A stretch of 64,000 nt of DNA from Paenibacillus_I sp035510375 (GTDB lineage Bacteria; Bacillota; Bacilli; Paenibacillales; Paenibacillaceae). The notes beneath the pieces were generated by a model, which was not told the DNA's origin, ran no database searches, and saw nothing but the letters and a program-made list of their open reading frames with translations. Positions within the stretch are counted from its first letter, which is position 1; the number at the start of each line of letters is the position of its first letter. Location of the stretch: assembly GCF_035510375.1 (NCBI RefSeq), contig NZ_DATKHG010000015.1; one strand, 5' to 3'. This document shows positions 1 through 8,958 of this stretch, one piece after another. Position numbers and translations under genes: made by a program.

Positions 1-2225
1 TGATAACCTTCGAAGGTCCTATAAATATCCTGCTGGTCGACGACCATCCGGATAATTTGCTGGCGCTGGAAGCGGTGCTCGGCGATATGAATTACAACCT
101 CGTCAAATGCATGTCGGGCGAGGAAGCGCTGCGCTATTTGCTTAAGGATGACTTCGCGGTAATCGTGCTCGATGTGCAAATGCCCGGTATGGACGGTTTC
201 GAAACCGCCAAGCTTATTAAAGCGCGGGAGAGAACGAAGGAAATCCCGATTATGTTCATTACCGCTACCAGCAAGGAGACGAAGCATTTCCATACCGGTT
301 ATGCGGCAGGGGCGATCGATTACATGACCAAGCCGTTTGTGCCGCAGATTCTGCGCACCAAGATCGAGGGCTTCGTCAATATGTATATCAGCAACAAGAA
401 GCTGCAGCTGCAGACGGAGCTGTTGCAGCAGAAGACGAGAGAGCTCGAGAAAATGAATAAAGAGCTGTTGAGAACAGCCTACCAGCTCACCAAGACGGAG
501 GCGCAGGCTCGTGTCATCCGGGAAACCTCCATCGATACGATGATCACCTTTGATGAAGAAGGGCGGATTATGACCGTCAATCCCGCATTGGAGCAGATGT
601 TCGCGTATACGGAGGAGGACGTGCTGGACAAGCCGATCGCCATGCTCGTTCCGGCTCTCGCGGGCATCGATATGATGGCTGTCGCCAACGGGTCCGAAAG
701 CAATCGGGAGGGCGGCCGCCTCATGGAAGTGGTGCCGGTGCGCAGCGACGGAACGACGTTTTTCGCGGAGCTTCAGATCGGTGTGGCTGTCGTTGACAGC
801 GAGCGGATATTCGCCTGCACGATCAGCGATGTTACGGAGCAGAAGTTGTTCGAGCGCGAACTGATGGAAGCGAAGGAGGCTGCGGAAATTGCGGCCCGGG
901 CGAAAACGGATTTTCTGGCGATGGTCAGCCACGAAATCCGCACGCCGATGAACGGCGTCATCGGGATGTCGGCGCTGCTGCTTGAAACCGAAATGAGCGA
1001 GGAGCAGAAGGAATACGTCGAGATTATCGGCAAGAGCGGCGAGGCGCTGCTGTCGGTCATTAACGATATTCTGGATTACTCGAAGATCGAATCGGGCAAA
1101 ATGGAAATCGAGGAAGTGCCGTTCGAGCTGGCCGATTGCCTCGGCGAGACATTCGACCTGTTTACGGTCAAAACGAAAAAGCAAAACCTGGAAATGAGCT
1201 TCACGATTGATCCGATGCTGGAGAAGCCGATCGTAAGCGACGTCACGAAGCTGCGCCAGGTGCTGATCAACCTGGTCGGCAATGCCGTGAAATTTACGAG
1301 CGAGGGCAGCATTCGGGTCGATGTCAAGCTGCTTCATGACTATGGCAGCCACCTGGACATCATGTTCAGGGTAGAGGATACGGGCGTGGGCATTCCGGAA
1401 GAGAAGCTTCCGCTGCTGTTTCAGCCTTTTTCGCAGCTGGATTCATCGATGTCCCGCAAATATGGAGGAACGGGTCTTGGGCTCGCCATTTGCAAAAATC
1501 TGATCGAGCTGATGGGCGGCACGATCAGCGTGGACAGGGCGCGCGAGCAGGGTGCCGCCTTTGTTTTCACAATACGCGCGAAACATTTGCTTTCTGTCGA
1601 ACCGGTTCCCGAAGCGGAACGGTTCGGACCGGCGCCGGACCAACCGGTCTCGTTCTCCGATTTTCTTTCTTCCACGGAGGAAACGGCGGCATGCGGAGAC
1701 GGTCCGGCCGACCGGGCGGCGGATGTCCGTGCGGAGGAAGACGGCATGGGAGACGCGGAGGCGGCTTCTTTATCGCCGGTGAAGGCCGACAGGTCCGCGG
1801 CGCGCCCCGGGCTTCTCCTGGGAGTCAAGGGTCGTGTTCTGGTTGCGGAGGACAATGAAGTGAACCGGAAGCTGGCGCTTCGCATGCTTGAGAAGCTTGG
1901 GCTTCGCGCGGACATTGCCGAGAACGGACGGGAAGCGCTCGCGATGCTGGCGGTTAACCGCTACGACCTCGTATTGATGGATATGCAAATGCCCGTGATG
2001 GACGGTATCGAAGCGGCGCGTCTTTTGTTCGAGCGCCTTCCGAAGGAGGATTGCCCGCCCGTCGTCGCCATGACGGCAAACGTGCTGCCGGAAGATAAAG
2101 AGAAGTGCCTGGCGATCGGCATGTCGGATTTCATCAGCAAGCCGTTCCGCATGGAGGCTCTTCGGACATTGGTCAATCGTTATATCGACGCTCACGCGAG
2201 CGAAACAAACCAGCCTACCCTGTAA
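1..2225 (+). CDS. Hybrid sensor histidine kinase/response regulator (5' end cut by window edge)
   Basis: The frame is open from base 3 and reads I-T-F-E-G-P then an acidic pair (LLVDDHPDN), so the true start is probably the codon whose last two bases (TG) are positions 1-2. Domain order: receiver (phospho-Asp in VLDVQMPGMDG), a coiled linker, a PAS domain, HisKA with phospho-His in MVSHEIRTPMNG (codon 930-932), HATPase with N box NLVGNAVKFT and G boxes DTGVGIPEE and GGTGLGLAIC, and a second receiver (VLMDMQMPVMDG, FISKP). No membrane segment is visible, so it is probably a cytosolic phosphorelay kinase fed by another protein or a small ligand. The linker before the last receiver is acidic and low complexity. 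The signal is unknown. Confidence 0.93.
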   Translation, partial: ITFEGPINILLVDDHPDNLLALEAVLGDMNYNLVKCMSGEEALRYLLKDDFAVIVLDVQMPGMDGFETAKLIKARERTKEIPIMFITATSKETKHFHTGYAAGAIDYMTKPFVPQILRTKIEGFVNMYISNKKLQLQTELLQQKTRELEKMNKELLRTAYQLTKTEAQARVIRETSIDTMITFDEEGRIMTVNPALEQMFAYTEEDVLDKPIAMLVPALAGIDMMAVANGSESNREGGRLMEVVPVRSDGTTFFAELQIGVAVVDSERIFACTISDVTEQKLFERELMEAKEAAEIAARAKTDFLAMVSHEIRTPMNGVIGMSALLLETEMSEEQKEYVEIIGKSGEALLSVINDILDYSKIESGKMEIEEVPFELADCLGETFDLFTVKTKKQNLEMSFTIDPMLEKPIVSDVTKLRQVLINLVGNAVKFTSEGSIRVDVKLLHDYGSHLDIMFRVEDTGVGIPEEKLPLLFQPFSQLDSSMSRKYGGTGLGLAICKNLIELMGGTISVDRAREQGAAFVFTIRAKHLLSVEPVPEAERFGPAPDQPVSFSDFLSSTEETAACGDGPADRAADVRAEEDGMGDAEAASLSPVKADRSAARPGLLLGVKGRVLVAEDNEVNRKLALRMLEKLGLRADIAENGREALAMLAVNRYDLVLMDMQMPVMDGIEAARLLFERLPKEDCPPVVAMTANVLPEDKEKCLAIGMSDFISKPFRMEALRTLVNRYIDAHASETNQPTL

Positions 2226-2247
2226 TTCCAGGGCAGGCTGTTTATTG
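2211..2247 (+). terminator. Intrinsic terminator overlapping the kinase stop codon
   Basis: Stem CAGCCTACCCTG/CAGGGCAGGCTG (one mismatch) with a 6-nt loop that contains the TAA stop, followed by TTTATT. Confidence 0.75.
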
Positions 2248-2276
2248 GTACGACAGCAGAAGGCCGTCCCGTCGTC

Positions 2277-3065
2277 TCAATGAATGAGAGACTCGGCGCC
2301 GTCGACATAGATTTCGGTGCCCGATATATGATCGGATTCGTCGGATGCCAGGAAAAGGACAAGCTTCGCCACCTGGGAAGCTTTCCCCGGCGCCCGGCGC
2401 AGCGGATGCTCCCCTTCGGGCGGCATCTCGACGGGAATGGTGATTTCCTCGAGCTCCGGCTTTTTCTCGGTGCTTGCGTCGATATTCGTCTCGATCGCTC
2501 CCGGGCAAACCGCATTGACGCGGATCCGGTAACGGGCCAGCTCGAGCGCCGCCATTTTCATATAAGCGACCTGTCCGGCCTTCGTCGTGCTGTATGCGCT
2601 CATGCCGAAGCTGGTAAATACCCTGTTGCCGTTGATCGAGCTGGTGATGATCATGCTGCCGCCCTTTTCTTTCATGGAAGGAATGGCATGCTTGACGGTC
2701 AGAAAGGTGCCGGTGAGGTTGGTCTGAATCGTGCGGTTCCACTCCTCAAACGCCATCGTCTCAATCGGACCTACCGTACCGTTGATGCCGGCGTTGGCAA
2801 AGACGATATCCAGCCGCCCCCATCGTTTCAGCACCGTATCATAGGCCGCTTTGACCTCTTCCTCGTTCGCGACGTCCGCTTGGACGGCAAGCGCTTCGCC
2901 GCCGGCGCCGGTAATTTTTTTCTCAACCGCTTCCAGTTTTTCTTCCGTTAAACCGATCAAAGCGACCTTGGCGCCTTCCTGCGCCAGCAGCTCCGCCGCG
3001 GCCCGGCCGATGCCCGAGCCCGCACCCGTAATAAAAGCGACTTTCCCTTGAACGCGCTCCGTCAT
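2277..3065 (-). CDS. SDR family NAD(P)-dependent oxidoreductase
   Basis: A 262-residue classical short-chain dehydrogenase. The cofactor motif TGAGSGIG is near residue 14, NAG is in the fourth strand, and the catalytic set is Ser (ITSSING), Tyr and Lys (YSTTK). The C-terminus ends GTEIYVDGAESL, usual for the family. The start ATG at 3065 is preceded by GGAGGGAAACA, a good ribosome site; the frame continues upstream to 3218 but without family similarity. Substrate cannot be deduced. It converges on the kinase gene and stands alone. Confidence 0.9.
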   Translation of the reverse strand: MTERVQGKVAFITGAGSGIGRAAAELLAQEGAKVALIGLTEEKLEAVEKKITGAGGEALAVQADVANEEEVKAAYDTVLKRWGRLDIVFANAGINGTVGPIETMAFEEWNRTIQTNLTGTFLTVKHAIPSMKEKGGSMIITSSINGNRVFTSFGMSAYSTTKAGQVAYMKMAALELARYRIRVNAVCPGAIETNIDASTEKKPELEEITIPVEMPPEGEHPLRRAPGKASQVAKLVLFLASDESDHISGTEIYVDGAESLIH

Positions 3066-3248
3066 TGTTTCCCTCCGCTCCCGTATTTTTTTCTGTAACG
3101 GGTATTGCCCGTAATCGTTTTTACCCTTCCGGGAATGCGCGTGAACCAGCGGCTTGCGGTTTGGCAAACTTTGTTTTAGCGAACCCGCATCCGTGTAATA
3201 ACTGGTACGCAACACCAAAACTCAATGTGCAGAAGGCGGTGATTGGCC

Positions 3249-3572
3249 ATGACGGTCGTCTATCAAAGTCCTTGCTTCGATGTCGAGCTGATCGTTAAGA
3301 AGTTGGAGGAAGACGGGTTGTCATATCAAGTCAGCATCCGTAGCACAAAGAACCCGCTGGGTACGGGCAATATGCTCGGCGCCTACCCGACCGAGGAGGA
3401 AGCCGTCCGCAAAACGGGCACGCTTTGCAGCTTCTATTCAAAGGCCAGGGAGAACGGTTACTACCTGCGGTCAGGATCGTTCGTCAAACCGGGCAGAAAC
3501 GACATTCCGGTATCGATGGTGCTGGACGGTGACATGACGGGCGAGCAGCTGGATTCTCTGGTAACGCATTAA
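3249..3572 (+). CDS. Conserved hypothetical small protein
   Basis: A 107-residue soluble protein not recognised as a named family. It has mixed alpha/beta character and no signal peptide, membrane segment or cysteine cluster. AAGGCGGTGA at 3233-3242 sits six bases before ATG 3249, which is why that start is preferred over the TTG at 3243. A terminator follows directly, so it is a monocistronic unit. Confidence 0.7.
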   Translation: MTVVYQSPCFDVELIVKKLEEDGLSYQVSIRSTKNPLGTGNMLGAYPTEEEAVRKTGTLCSFYSKARENGYYLRSGSFVKPGRNDIPVSMVLDGDMTGEQLDSLVTH

Positions 3573-3578
3573 GCGAGC

Positions 3579-3604
3579 GGGACGCGCAGGCGTCCCTTTT
3601 TTGT
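3579..3604 (+). terminator. Intrinsic terminator
   Basis: Perfect 7-bp stem GGGACGC/GCGTCCC, loop GCAG, then six T. Confidence 0.9.
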
Positions 3605-3726
3605 TTAGCGCCGGACTTTCGGTTTCCGCCGCTAAGTGGCCGGCCTGCCGCCGGAGCTTGGAGTTACGCGCCGCTTTCAGTATAATACGTGATAGCGGAG
3701 AAGCTGTATCGGAAGGCGGTTCAAGG

Positions 3727-4155
3727 ATGATTATCGGGGTAGGACATGATTTGGTCGAGATCGAACGGGTCCGCAAGCTGCTGGCGCAAGGAACGGGCGA
3801 CCGCTTTCTTCAGCGGATATTGACGCGGGCGGAATATGGACGCGCGCAGTTGAAGGGCGTCAAGCTGGCCGAGTTCACGGCCGGCCGGTTTGCGGCCAAG
3901 GAAGCGGTCGTCAAAGCGCTCGGCTGCGGCATTGGGGCGGCGGTCGGCTTCGCGGACATCGAGCTGTTGCCGGACGGGGCCGGGAAGCCCTGCTGTACGC
4001 TTTCACCCGGATCGCTTGAAAGGTTGGGGATGCGGTTGGGGATGTCCGGGGAGAAGCTGACGGTGCACGTGTCCATCACGCACGAGCGTTCGATCGCGTC
4101 GGCGTTCGCGGTGGCGGTGATGGAGGCTGAGGCGGGAAAACCGAATTTTAAGTAA
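3727..4155 (+). CDS. acpS: Holo-[acyl-carrier-protein] synthase
   Basis: Transfers 4'-phosphopantetheine from CoA to acyl carrier protein. The 142-residue product begins MIIGVGHDLVEIERV, which contains the metal-binding Asp of the family, and has the second signature FAAKEAVVKALG with the catalytic Glu and Lys. It is slightly longer than the usual 118-130 residues because of a C-terminal tail. ATG 3727 matches the conserved N-terminus; the frame extends upstream to 3601 but that part is not family-like. GGAAGGCGG lies upstream. Confidence 0.95.
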   Translation: MIIGVGHDLVEIERVRKLLAQGTGDRFLQRILTRAEYGRAQLKGVKLAEFTAGRFAAKEAVVKALGCGIGAAVGFADIELLPDGAGKPCCTLSPGSLERLGMRLGMSGEKLTVHVSITHERSIASAFAVAVMEAEAGKPNFK

Positions 4156-4250
4156 ATTTTTATGTTACGGCGCTTTTATATTTGTTAACCCAAAAGGTAT
4201 AATAAAGATTAATATCATTCACATCAATTCATTGTACCTTAGGAGCGGCT

Positions 4251-5171
4251 ATGGAGCGAAATTACCGGACCATCATCGAACATCATTTACAGAATATGAA
4301 TGCCGAGGTTATGATGACCGCCTTCAGCACCATGCAGCCGGGTGTTCGGGTATCAGGCCTGAAGCCGGATTTTTTTCGCCTGATTCTCGTTACCAAGGGC
4401 AACGGGTGGCTGGAGCTGGGCGGCAAATACGTGGAGACGAAGCCGGGCCGGCTGCATTTGGTGCCGGCAGGCTCGGAGCAATCCTACGGGGTCATCGGCG
4501 ATCAGCCGCTTGAGCTTTACTGGTGCCATTTCCGGGCCAACCTGGGAGATATTGAATTGTTCGATCTGCTGCATTTGCCTACAATGGTTGAGGCGGATGA
4601 TAGGGAAAAGGCGCGCGCGCTGTTTGAAAAAATGGTCGAAGCGTTCAACGGCCGTTCGATCACACGCGGACTGCGCGTGAAAGCGGTGCTGTGGGAAATG
4701 CTTGCCGTCTATCTCGATAAATGCGACATAGAGGAAGAATCGCTTGACAACATGGAGATGTTCGTCAAGCTCTCGGCCGTGTTGAACTATATCGATACGC
4801 ATTTGGACCGGAACATTCTGCTGGAAGATTTGGCGAGGGTAGCTTATTTGCACCCCAACTATTTCATCGGCCTGTTCAAAAATATAATCGGCGTCTCGCC
4901 GATCCAATATGTCAACAACCGCCGTTTGGAGACGGCCAAAAAGCTGCTGGCGGAGACGAACCGTTCAGTGGCGGAGGTGGCTTCGGCGGTCGGTATGCAG
5001 AACCATTACCTGTCCCGCTTATTTAAACAGCATACGGGCATTTCGCCTAAAAGATACCGCCAGCTGTATACGCGGACGGACGGCAAAGCGGTATATTCGC
5101 TGCCGGAGGCCGACGGTATCGCGAAGGCGGTTTGCATCGGCAACGAAGGAGGAGCGGATCGTGAAGCTTGA
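4251..5171 (+). CDS. AraC family transcriptional regulator
   Basis: A 306-residue regulator. Residues 1 to about 165 form a cupin-like sensing domain (WLELGGKYVETKPG); the last third has two helix-turn-helix motifs (LEDLARVAYLHPNYFIGLFK and VAEVASAVGMQNHYLSRLFK) and the closing SPIQYVNNRRLETAKKLL and SPKRYRQ segments. AGGAGCGGCT precedes ATG 4251. The 3' end overlaps the mutY start by 11 bases, so the two are probably co-transcribed. This domain arrangement is typical of sugar-responsive regulators of Paenibacillaceae, but no sugar gene is adjacent and the target is unknown. Confidence 0.9.
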   Translation: MERNYRTIIEHHLQNMNAEVMMTAFSTMQPGVRVSGLKPDFFRLILVTKGNGWLELGGKYVETKPGRLHLVPAGSEQSYGVIGDQPLELYWCHFRANLGDIELFDLLHLPTMVEADDREKARALFEKMVEAFNGRSITRGLRVKAVLWEMLAVYLDKCDIEEESLDNMEMFVKLSAVLNYIDTHLDRNILLEDLARVAYLHPNYFIGLFKNIIGVSPIQYVNNRRLETAKKLLAETNRSVAEVASAVGMQNHYLSRLFKQHTGISPKRYRQLYTRTDGKAVYSLPEADGIAKAVCIGNEGGADREA

Positions 5172-6576
5172 CGGCGGACGAAATGCCGGCAAGAAGAACG
5201 GGAATGGCCCGCGGGCGGAGAACCCGGAAGCGTCGGGACATTTCAGCCGTGAGCTGCTGGCCTGGTACCGGGCCAATAAACGGCGGCTGCCTTGGCGCGA
5301 GAACAAGGATCCTTACCGGATATGGGTGTCGGAAATCATGCTTCAGCAAACGCGCGTCGATACGGTGATTCCTTATTTCCGGCGCTTCATCGAACGGTTT
5401 CCGACTCTGCAGTCGCTTGCGGAGGCGCCGGAGGCGGACGTCCTCAAGTGCTGGGAAGGGCTCGGATATTATTCGCGCGCGCGCAATTTGCAGGCCGGCG
5501 CGCGGCAGGTCGTTCAGCTGCACGGCGGAGTCGTTCCGAATGACAAAGCTGCGGTGTCCGGGTTAAAGGGCGTCGGGCCTTATACGTCCGGGGCCATTCT
5601 CAGCATTGCCTTCGACCGCCCGGAGCCCGCCGTGGACGGCAATGTGATGCGCGTATTGTCCCGTTATTTCCTGCTGGAAGAGGATATCGCCAAGCCGTCC
5701 ACAAGGTCCGGTATAGAGCGGCTTGCCGCCTCGCTAATACCTGACGGAGCCGCCGGCGATTTCAATCAGGCGATTATGGAGCTCGGCGCGCTCATATGCA
5801 CGCCGAAATCGCCCGGCTGTCTGCTGTGCCCGGTCATGGAGCACTGCTCCGGCCGGGCCGCGGGCCGGGAGGCGGAGCTGCCGCTCAAGTCGAAGGCGAA
5901 GCCGCCGCGGCCGGAGCTGCGGCTCGCCGCGCTGATTGAAGGAACGGGGGAGCGGGAAGGGCAGGTGCTCGTGCGCCGGCGTCCCGATACGGGTCTGCTC
6001 GCGCTCATGTGGGAGCTGCCGCATGTGCGGGCGCAGGAAGAGGCGGAGGTTGCGGCTGGCGGCACGATGAGTGGTGCTGCCGGCGGCATGGCGAATAGCG
6101 CGACTGGCGGCACGGCGAGAGGCGCGGCACATGGCGGGGCCGGTGAGGAAGCGCGAATGGCCTTGCTCGGCCGCTTGCTTGCGGCGGAAGAGCGGCTGAT
6201 CGTTCGGCCGAGGCGGATGTGGATGGAAGCGGAGCATGTGTTCAGCCACATCCGTTGGGATGTGAAGGTATACGCGGCGGACTTCGGCTTCATGCTCCCC
6301 GAGTCCGCCATGCCGGAAACGGCCGCGGCGGCCGAGACGATGGGCGTGTACCGCGTATCGCCGCCCGGCAGACTGCCGGCTTCGGGCCGGTTGCCGTCGC
6401 CCGGCGAGGCGGGCTCGACGGATAAGGCGGTATCGCCGTCCGGTTACGGCGAAGATGCCTCCGATGGGCAGTTGCCGAACGGCTACCGCTGGATCGGTCC
6501 GGAGCACATGAAGGAGCTGGCTTTTCCGAACGTGTTTCTGCGCATTCTCAATGCTTATTGGGAAGAGAAGGGCTGA
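5161..6576 (+). CDS. mutY: A/G-specific adenine glycosylase
   Basis: Removes adenine mispaired with 8-oxoguanine. The 471-residue protein has the catalytic Glu region (WVSEIMLQQTRVDTV), helix-hairpin-helix VSGLKGVGPYTSGAI, the AVDGNVMRVLSR segment and a [4Fe-4S] motif C-x6-C-x2-C-x5-C near residues 213-229, then a NUDIX-like C-terminal domain. GTG 5161 is chosen because GGAGGAG stands eight bases before it; the open frame reaches further back inside araC. It is about 100 residues longer than usual through two low-complexity inserts (about 299-330, Gly/Ala-rich; about 400-441, Pro/Gly/Ser-rich) in the C-terminal domain. Confidence 0.95.
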   Translation: MKLDGGRNAGKKNGNGPRAENPEASGHFSRELLAWYRANKRRLPWRENKDPYRIWVSEIMLQQTRVDTVIPYFRRFIERFPTLQSLAEAPEADVLKCWEGLGYYSRARNLQAGARQVVQLHGGVVPNDKAAVSGLKGVGPYTSGAILSIAFDRPEPAVDGNVMRVLSRYFLLEEDIAKPSTRSGIERLAASLIPDGAAGDFNQAIMELGALICTPKSPGCLLCPVMEHCSGRAAGREAELPLKSKAKPPRPELRLAALIEGTGEREGQVLVRRRPDTGLLALMWELPHVRAQEEAEVAAGGTMSGAAGGMANSATGGTARGAAHGGAGEEARMALLGRLLAAEERLIVRPRRMWMEAEHVFSHIRWDVKVYAADFGFMLPESAMPETAAAAETMGVYRVSPPGRLPASGRLPSPGEAGSTDKAVSPSGYGEDASDGQLPNGYRWIGPEHMKELAFPNVFLRILNAYWEEKG

Positions 6577-6781
6577 GGCTTTAGGCATAGTGGCGGAATC
6601 CGGCGTTAAAGCGCTCGGAATGAGGTCGCGACGTTAACCGGATTGAGCTTTTTCGAGGTCAGTCTGAATAGAATAGAGATGTCATTATTTCGGTGGACGA
6701 GCGATACTTTGGGGATTACGCGCCGGCGGCAGTTGACTAACATACTCCATAAGATGCCGTTCAGCAACGCGCAAAGCAATA

Positions 6782-6800
6782 AGGTGCATTTTCTGCACCT
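6782..6800. repeat. Palindromic element A (GTGCA family)
   Basis: AGGTGCA, 5-base loop TTTTC, TGCACCT; perfect 7-bp arms. Confidence 0.8.
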
Positions 6801-6831
6801 GGTTTAGCTTTGACTGCGGCGACCAGATATC

Positions 6832-6852
6832 AAGGTGCAAAAAGTACACCTT
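6832..6852. repeat. Palindromic element B (GTGCA family)
   Basis: AAGGTGCA, loop AAAAG, TACACCTT; 8-bp arms with one mismatch. Confidence 0.75.
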
Positions 6853-6885
6853 AATTCAAGGTTTTCGGATAAAATCCGGATTTTT

Positions 6886-6922
6886 GGCCCAACAACGTGC
6901 AGGTTTTGCACGTTGTTGGGCC
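6886..6922. repeat. Palindromic element C (GTGCA family, extended)
   Basis: GGCCCAACAACGTGCA, loop GGTTT, then its exact reverse complement. The perfect 16-bp arms share the GTGCA core and 5-base loop with its neighbours. Confidence 0.85.
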
Positions 6923-6945
6923 AAAACGGGAGAAACGGCGAAAAC

Positions 6946-6966
6946 AAGGTGCAGGTTTTGCACCTT
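6946..6966. repeat. Palindromic element D (GTGCA family)
   Basis: AAGGTGCA, loop GGTTT, TGCACCTT; perfect 8-bp arms and the same loop as element C. Confidence 0.85.
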
Positions 6967-7076
6967 GCGCCGGTGTCCCGCGTCGAAGCGCCGTCGCACC
7001 TCAGGCCTCACGCGTTGTCGTTCGGCATCGCATTTGAGCTGAGCGAACGGTGGCGATCCATTTGGGACCGGCCTGG

Positions 7077-7118
7077 ATCGTACAAGGGTACGTACTTGCA
7101 TCGTACAAGGGTACGAAC
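7077..7118. repeat. Direct repeat, two 19-base copies, 23-base period
   Basis: ATCGTACAAGGGTACG followed by TAC or AAC at 7077-7095 and 7100-7118, separated by TTGC. Each copy also contains the inverted GTAC motif. Confidence 0.75.
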
Positions 7119-7165
7119 GTGGTAAACAGCAGGGGCCGAAAAACCGATGCCGACCGGAATACGAG

Positions 7166-7190
7166 AAAAGCACCCGCTTCGGGTGCTTTT
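7166..7190 (-). terminator. Intrinsic terminator of the ylbJ-nadK-ABC unit
   Basis: AAAAGCACCCG, loop CTT, CGGGTGCTTTT: a perfect 11-bp stem with A and T runs on both sides. It lies 29 bases past the ABC transporter stop. Confidence 0.9.
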
Positions 7191-7218
7191 CTTGCGTTCC
7201 TGCGTACAATCGCGATTT

Positions 7219-8958
7219 TCACAGATGCTGGACGTTGAACAGCCGCGCATAGGCGCCGCCGGCGGCCATCAGCTCGTCGTGCTTGCCGCGCTCCGCCACC
7301 TCGCCGTTCTCGATAACGATGATCTGGTCGGCGTGCGTAATCGTGGACAGGCGATGCGCGACGATCAGCGTCGTCCGGTCGGCCGCCAGCTCGCGGAGCG
7401 ACTCCTGGATCAGGTGCTCGGACTCGAGATCGAGCGCGGACGTCGCTTCATCCAGCACTAGAATGGCGGGATCCTTCAGGAAGACACGCGCGATCGCGAC
7501 GCGCTGCTTCTGGCCGCCCGACAGCTTGACGCCGCGTTCGCCGATTTCGGTGTCATAGCCGCTCGGCAGCTGCATGATGAAATCGTGGGCGTTGGCGCGT
7601 TTCGCCGCGTCGATCATCGACGCTTCGGCGGCGGACGGGTCGCCGAGCAATATATTTTCGCGTACGCTGCCGCTGAACAGGATATTGTCCTGCAGCACGA
7701 TGCCGATGTGCGAGCGCAGGCTGTGCAGCGTGAGGCTCCGGATATCGCGCCCGTCGAGCCGGATTTCCCCTTGCTGGATATCGAAAAAGCGGGGCAGCAG
7801 GCTGATCAGCGACGATTTGCCGCCCCCGCTCATACCGACGAGCGCGACCGTCTGGCCGGGTTCAACCGCCAGATTGATATCCTTGAGCACCCATTCCGAG
7901 TTCTCGTTATAGCGGAACCAGACGCCGCGGAATTCGATGTCGCCCCGCGCTTCCCCGATCGGCGAGGCGCCGGGCATATCGGCCACGTCCTCCTTCTCAT
8001 TCAGCAGCTCCATGACCCGTTCCAAAGAAGCCGAAGCCTGCGTCAGCTCCGTCGAGGCGTTGACCAGCCGCCGCAGCGGCATGTACAGCCTGTCCAGATA
8101 GCCGTAGAACGCCACGAAACCGCCGATCGTAAGATCGCCGACCGCGACCAGATAGCCGCCGTAAGCAAGCACCAGCAGCGGAGCGACCTCCGTCAGGGTG
8201 TTGATGATCGCGTTGGTCAGCGCGTTCCAGCGCGTCAGCGCAAGCGCCCGCTCTAGGAACCGGCTGTTTTTGGCGCCGAACTGCTCCTGTTCGTACTGCT
8301 CGAGCGTGAAGCTTTTCACCACCGGAACGCCGCCTACATGTTCGTTCAGATAGCCTTGCATCTCGGCGACCGCCTGCGATCGGGCACGGGAGTAGCCGCG
8401 CAGCCGCTTGTATAGCTTTTTGACGGCGTAGCCGTAGAACGGAAGCACGAGAACCGCCGTGAGCGTGAGCAGCGGATCCATGTTCGCCATGATGACGAGC
8501 GCGATGGTCAGCGTAAACATGTCGAGCCAGATGTTCATCATGCCGGTTTCGACGATCGACTTCGTCTGCTCGACGTCGTTCATGATCCTCGAAATGATTT
8601 CCCCCGACTTGCGGTTCTGATAGAATCGCAGCGACAGCCGCTGCAGATGCGCGTAGAGCCGGTTGCGCAGGTCGAACAGGATGCGGCTTGTCGTCAGCTG
8701 GGCGAAATATTGCCGGTAATATTCGATCGGATAACGGACGATGACGAAGACGACGAAGGCGATGCCGATCACGGTGAGAAGCTGCTGGATTTTATCCTCT
8801 ACCGGTATCGGCGGCAGCAGAATGCCGTCCAGCACATATTTCAGAAAAAGCGGCAGCAGCAGCGGAATCGCGAACTTCAGCGCGCCGATCAGCAGCGTTA
8901 AGGCGACCAGCTTGCGGTAAGGCTTGACGAAGCGGAAATAGAGCAGAAATTCCTTCAT
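7219..8958 (-). CDS. ABC exporter, fused permease and ATPase (YgaD-like)
   Basis: A 579-residue half-transporter of the lipid/multidrug exporter class, working as a dimer in the membrane. The N-terminal half has six hydrophobic segments starting after KPYRKL. The C-terminal ATPase has Walker A GMSGGGKSS, signature LSGGQKQR, Walker B ILVLDEATSALD and switch His in IVAHRLS. The N-terminus (FVKPYRK, LKYVLDG, YPIEYYRQY) resembles what is remembered of Bacillus YgaD. Its ATG overlaps the nadK stop by four bases, so translation is probably coupled. The substrate is unknown. Confidence 0.92.
   Translation of the reverse strand: MKEFLLYFRFVKPYRKLVALTLLIGALKFAIPLLLPLFLKYVLDGILLPPIPVEDKIQQLLTVIGIAFVVFVIVRYPIEYYRQYFAQLTTSRILFDLRNRLYAHLQRLSLRFYQNRKSGEIISRIMNDVEQTKSIVETGMMNIWLDMFTLTIALVIMANMDPLLTLTAVLVLPFYGYAVKKLYKRLRGYSRARSQAVAEMQGYLNEHVGGVPVVKSFTLEQYEQEQFGAKNSRFLERALALTRWNALTNAIINTLTEVAPLLVLAYGGYLVAVGDLTIGGFVAFYGYLDRLYMPLRRLVNASTELTQASASLERVMELLNEKEDVADMPGASPIGEARGDIEFRGVWFRYNENSEWVLKDINLAVEPGQTVALVGMSGGGKSSLISLLPRFFDIQQGEIRLDGRDIRSLTLHSLRSHIGIVLQDNILFSGSVRENILLGDPSAAEASMIDAAKRANAHDFIMQLPSGYDTEIGERGVKLSGGQKQRVAIARVFLKDPAILVLDEATSALDLESEHLIQESLRELAADRTTLIVAHRLSTITHADQIIVIENGEVAERGKHDELMAAGGAYARLFNVQHL

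Larger units (their letters stand above)
6577..7218. other. 640-base gene-free region with palindromes and a direct repeat
   Basis: No convincing coding sequence. It holds four GTGCA-type palindromes between 6782 and 6966, a 19-base direct repeat at 7077-7118 and the terminator of the minus-strand operon at 7166-7190. The first 200 bases show nothing recognisable. Confidence 0.7.

Noticed and set aside
4909..5160. Longer N-terminus for MutY
   Set aside because: It overlaps the araC HTH region in another frame; GTG 5161 has a strong ribosome site and the conserved protein starts after it.
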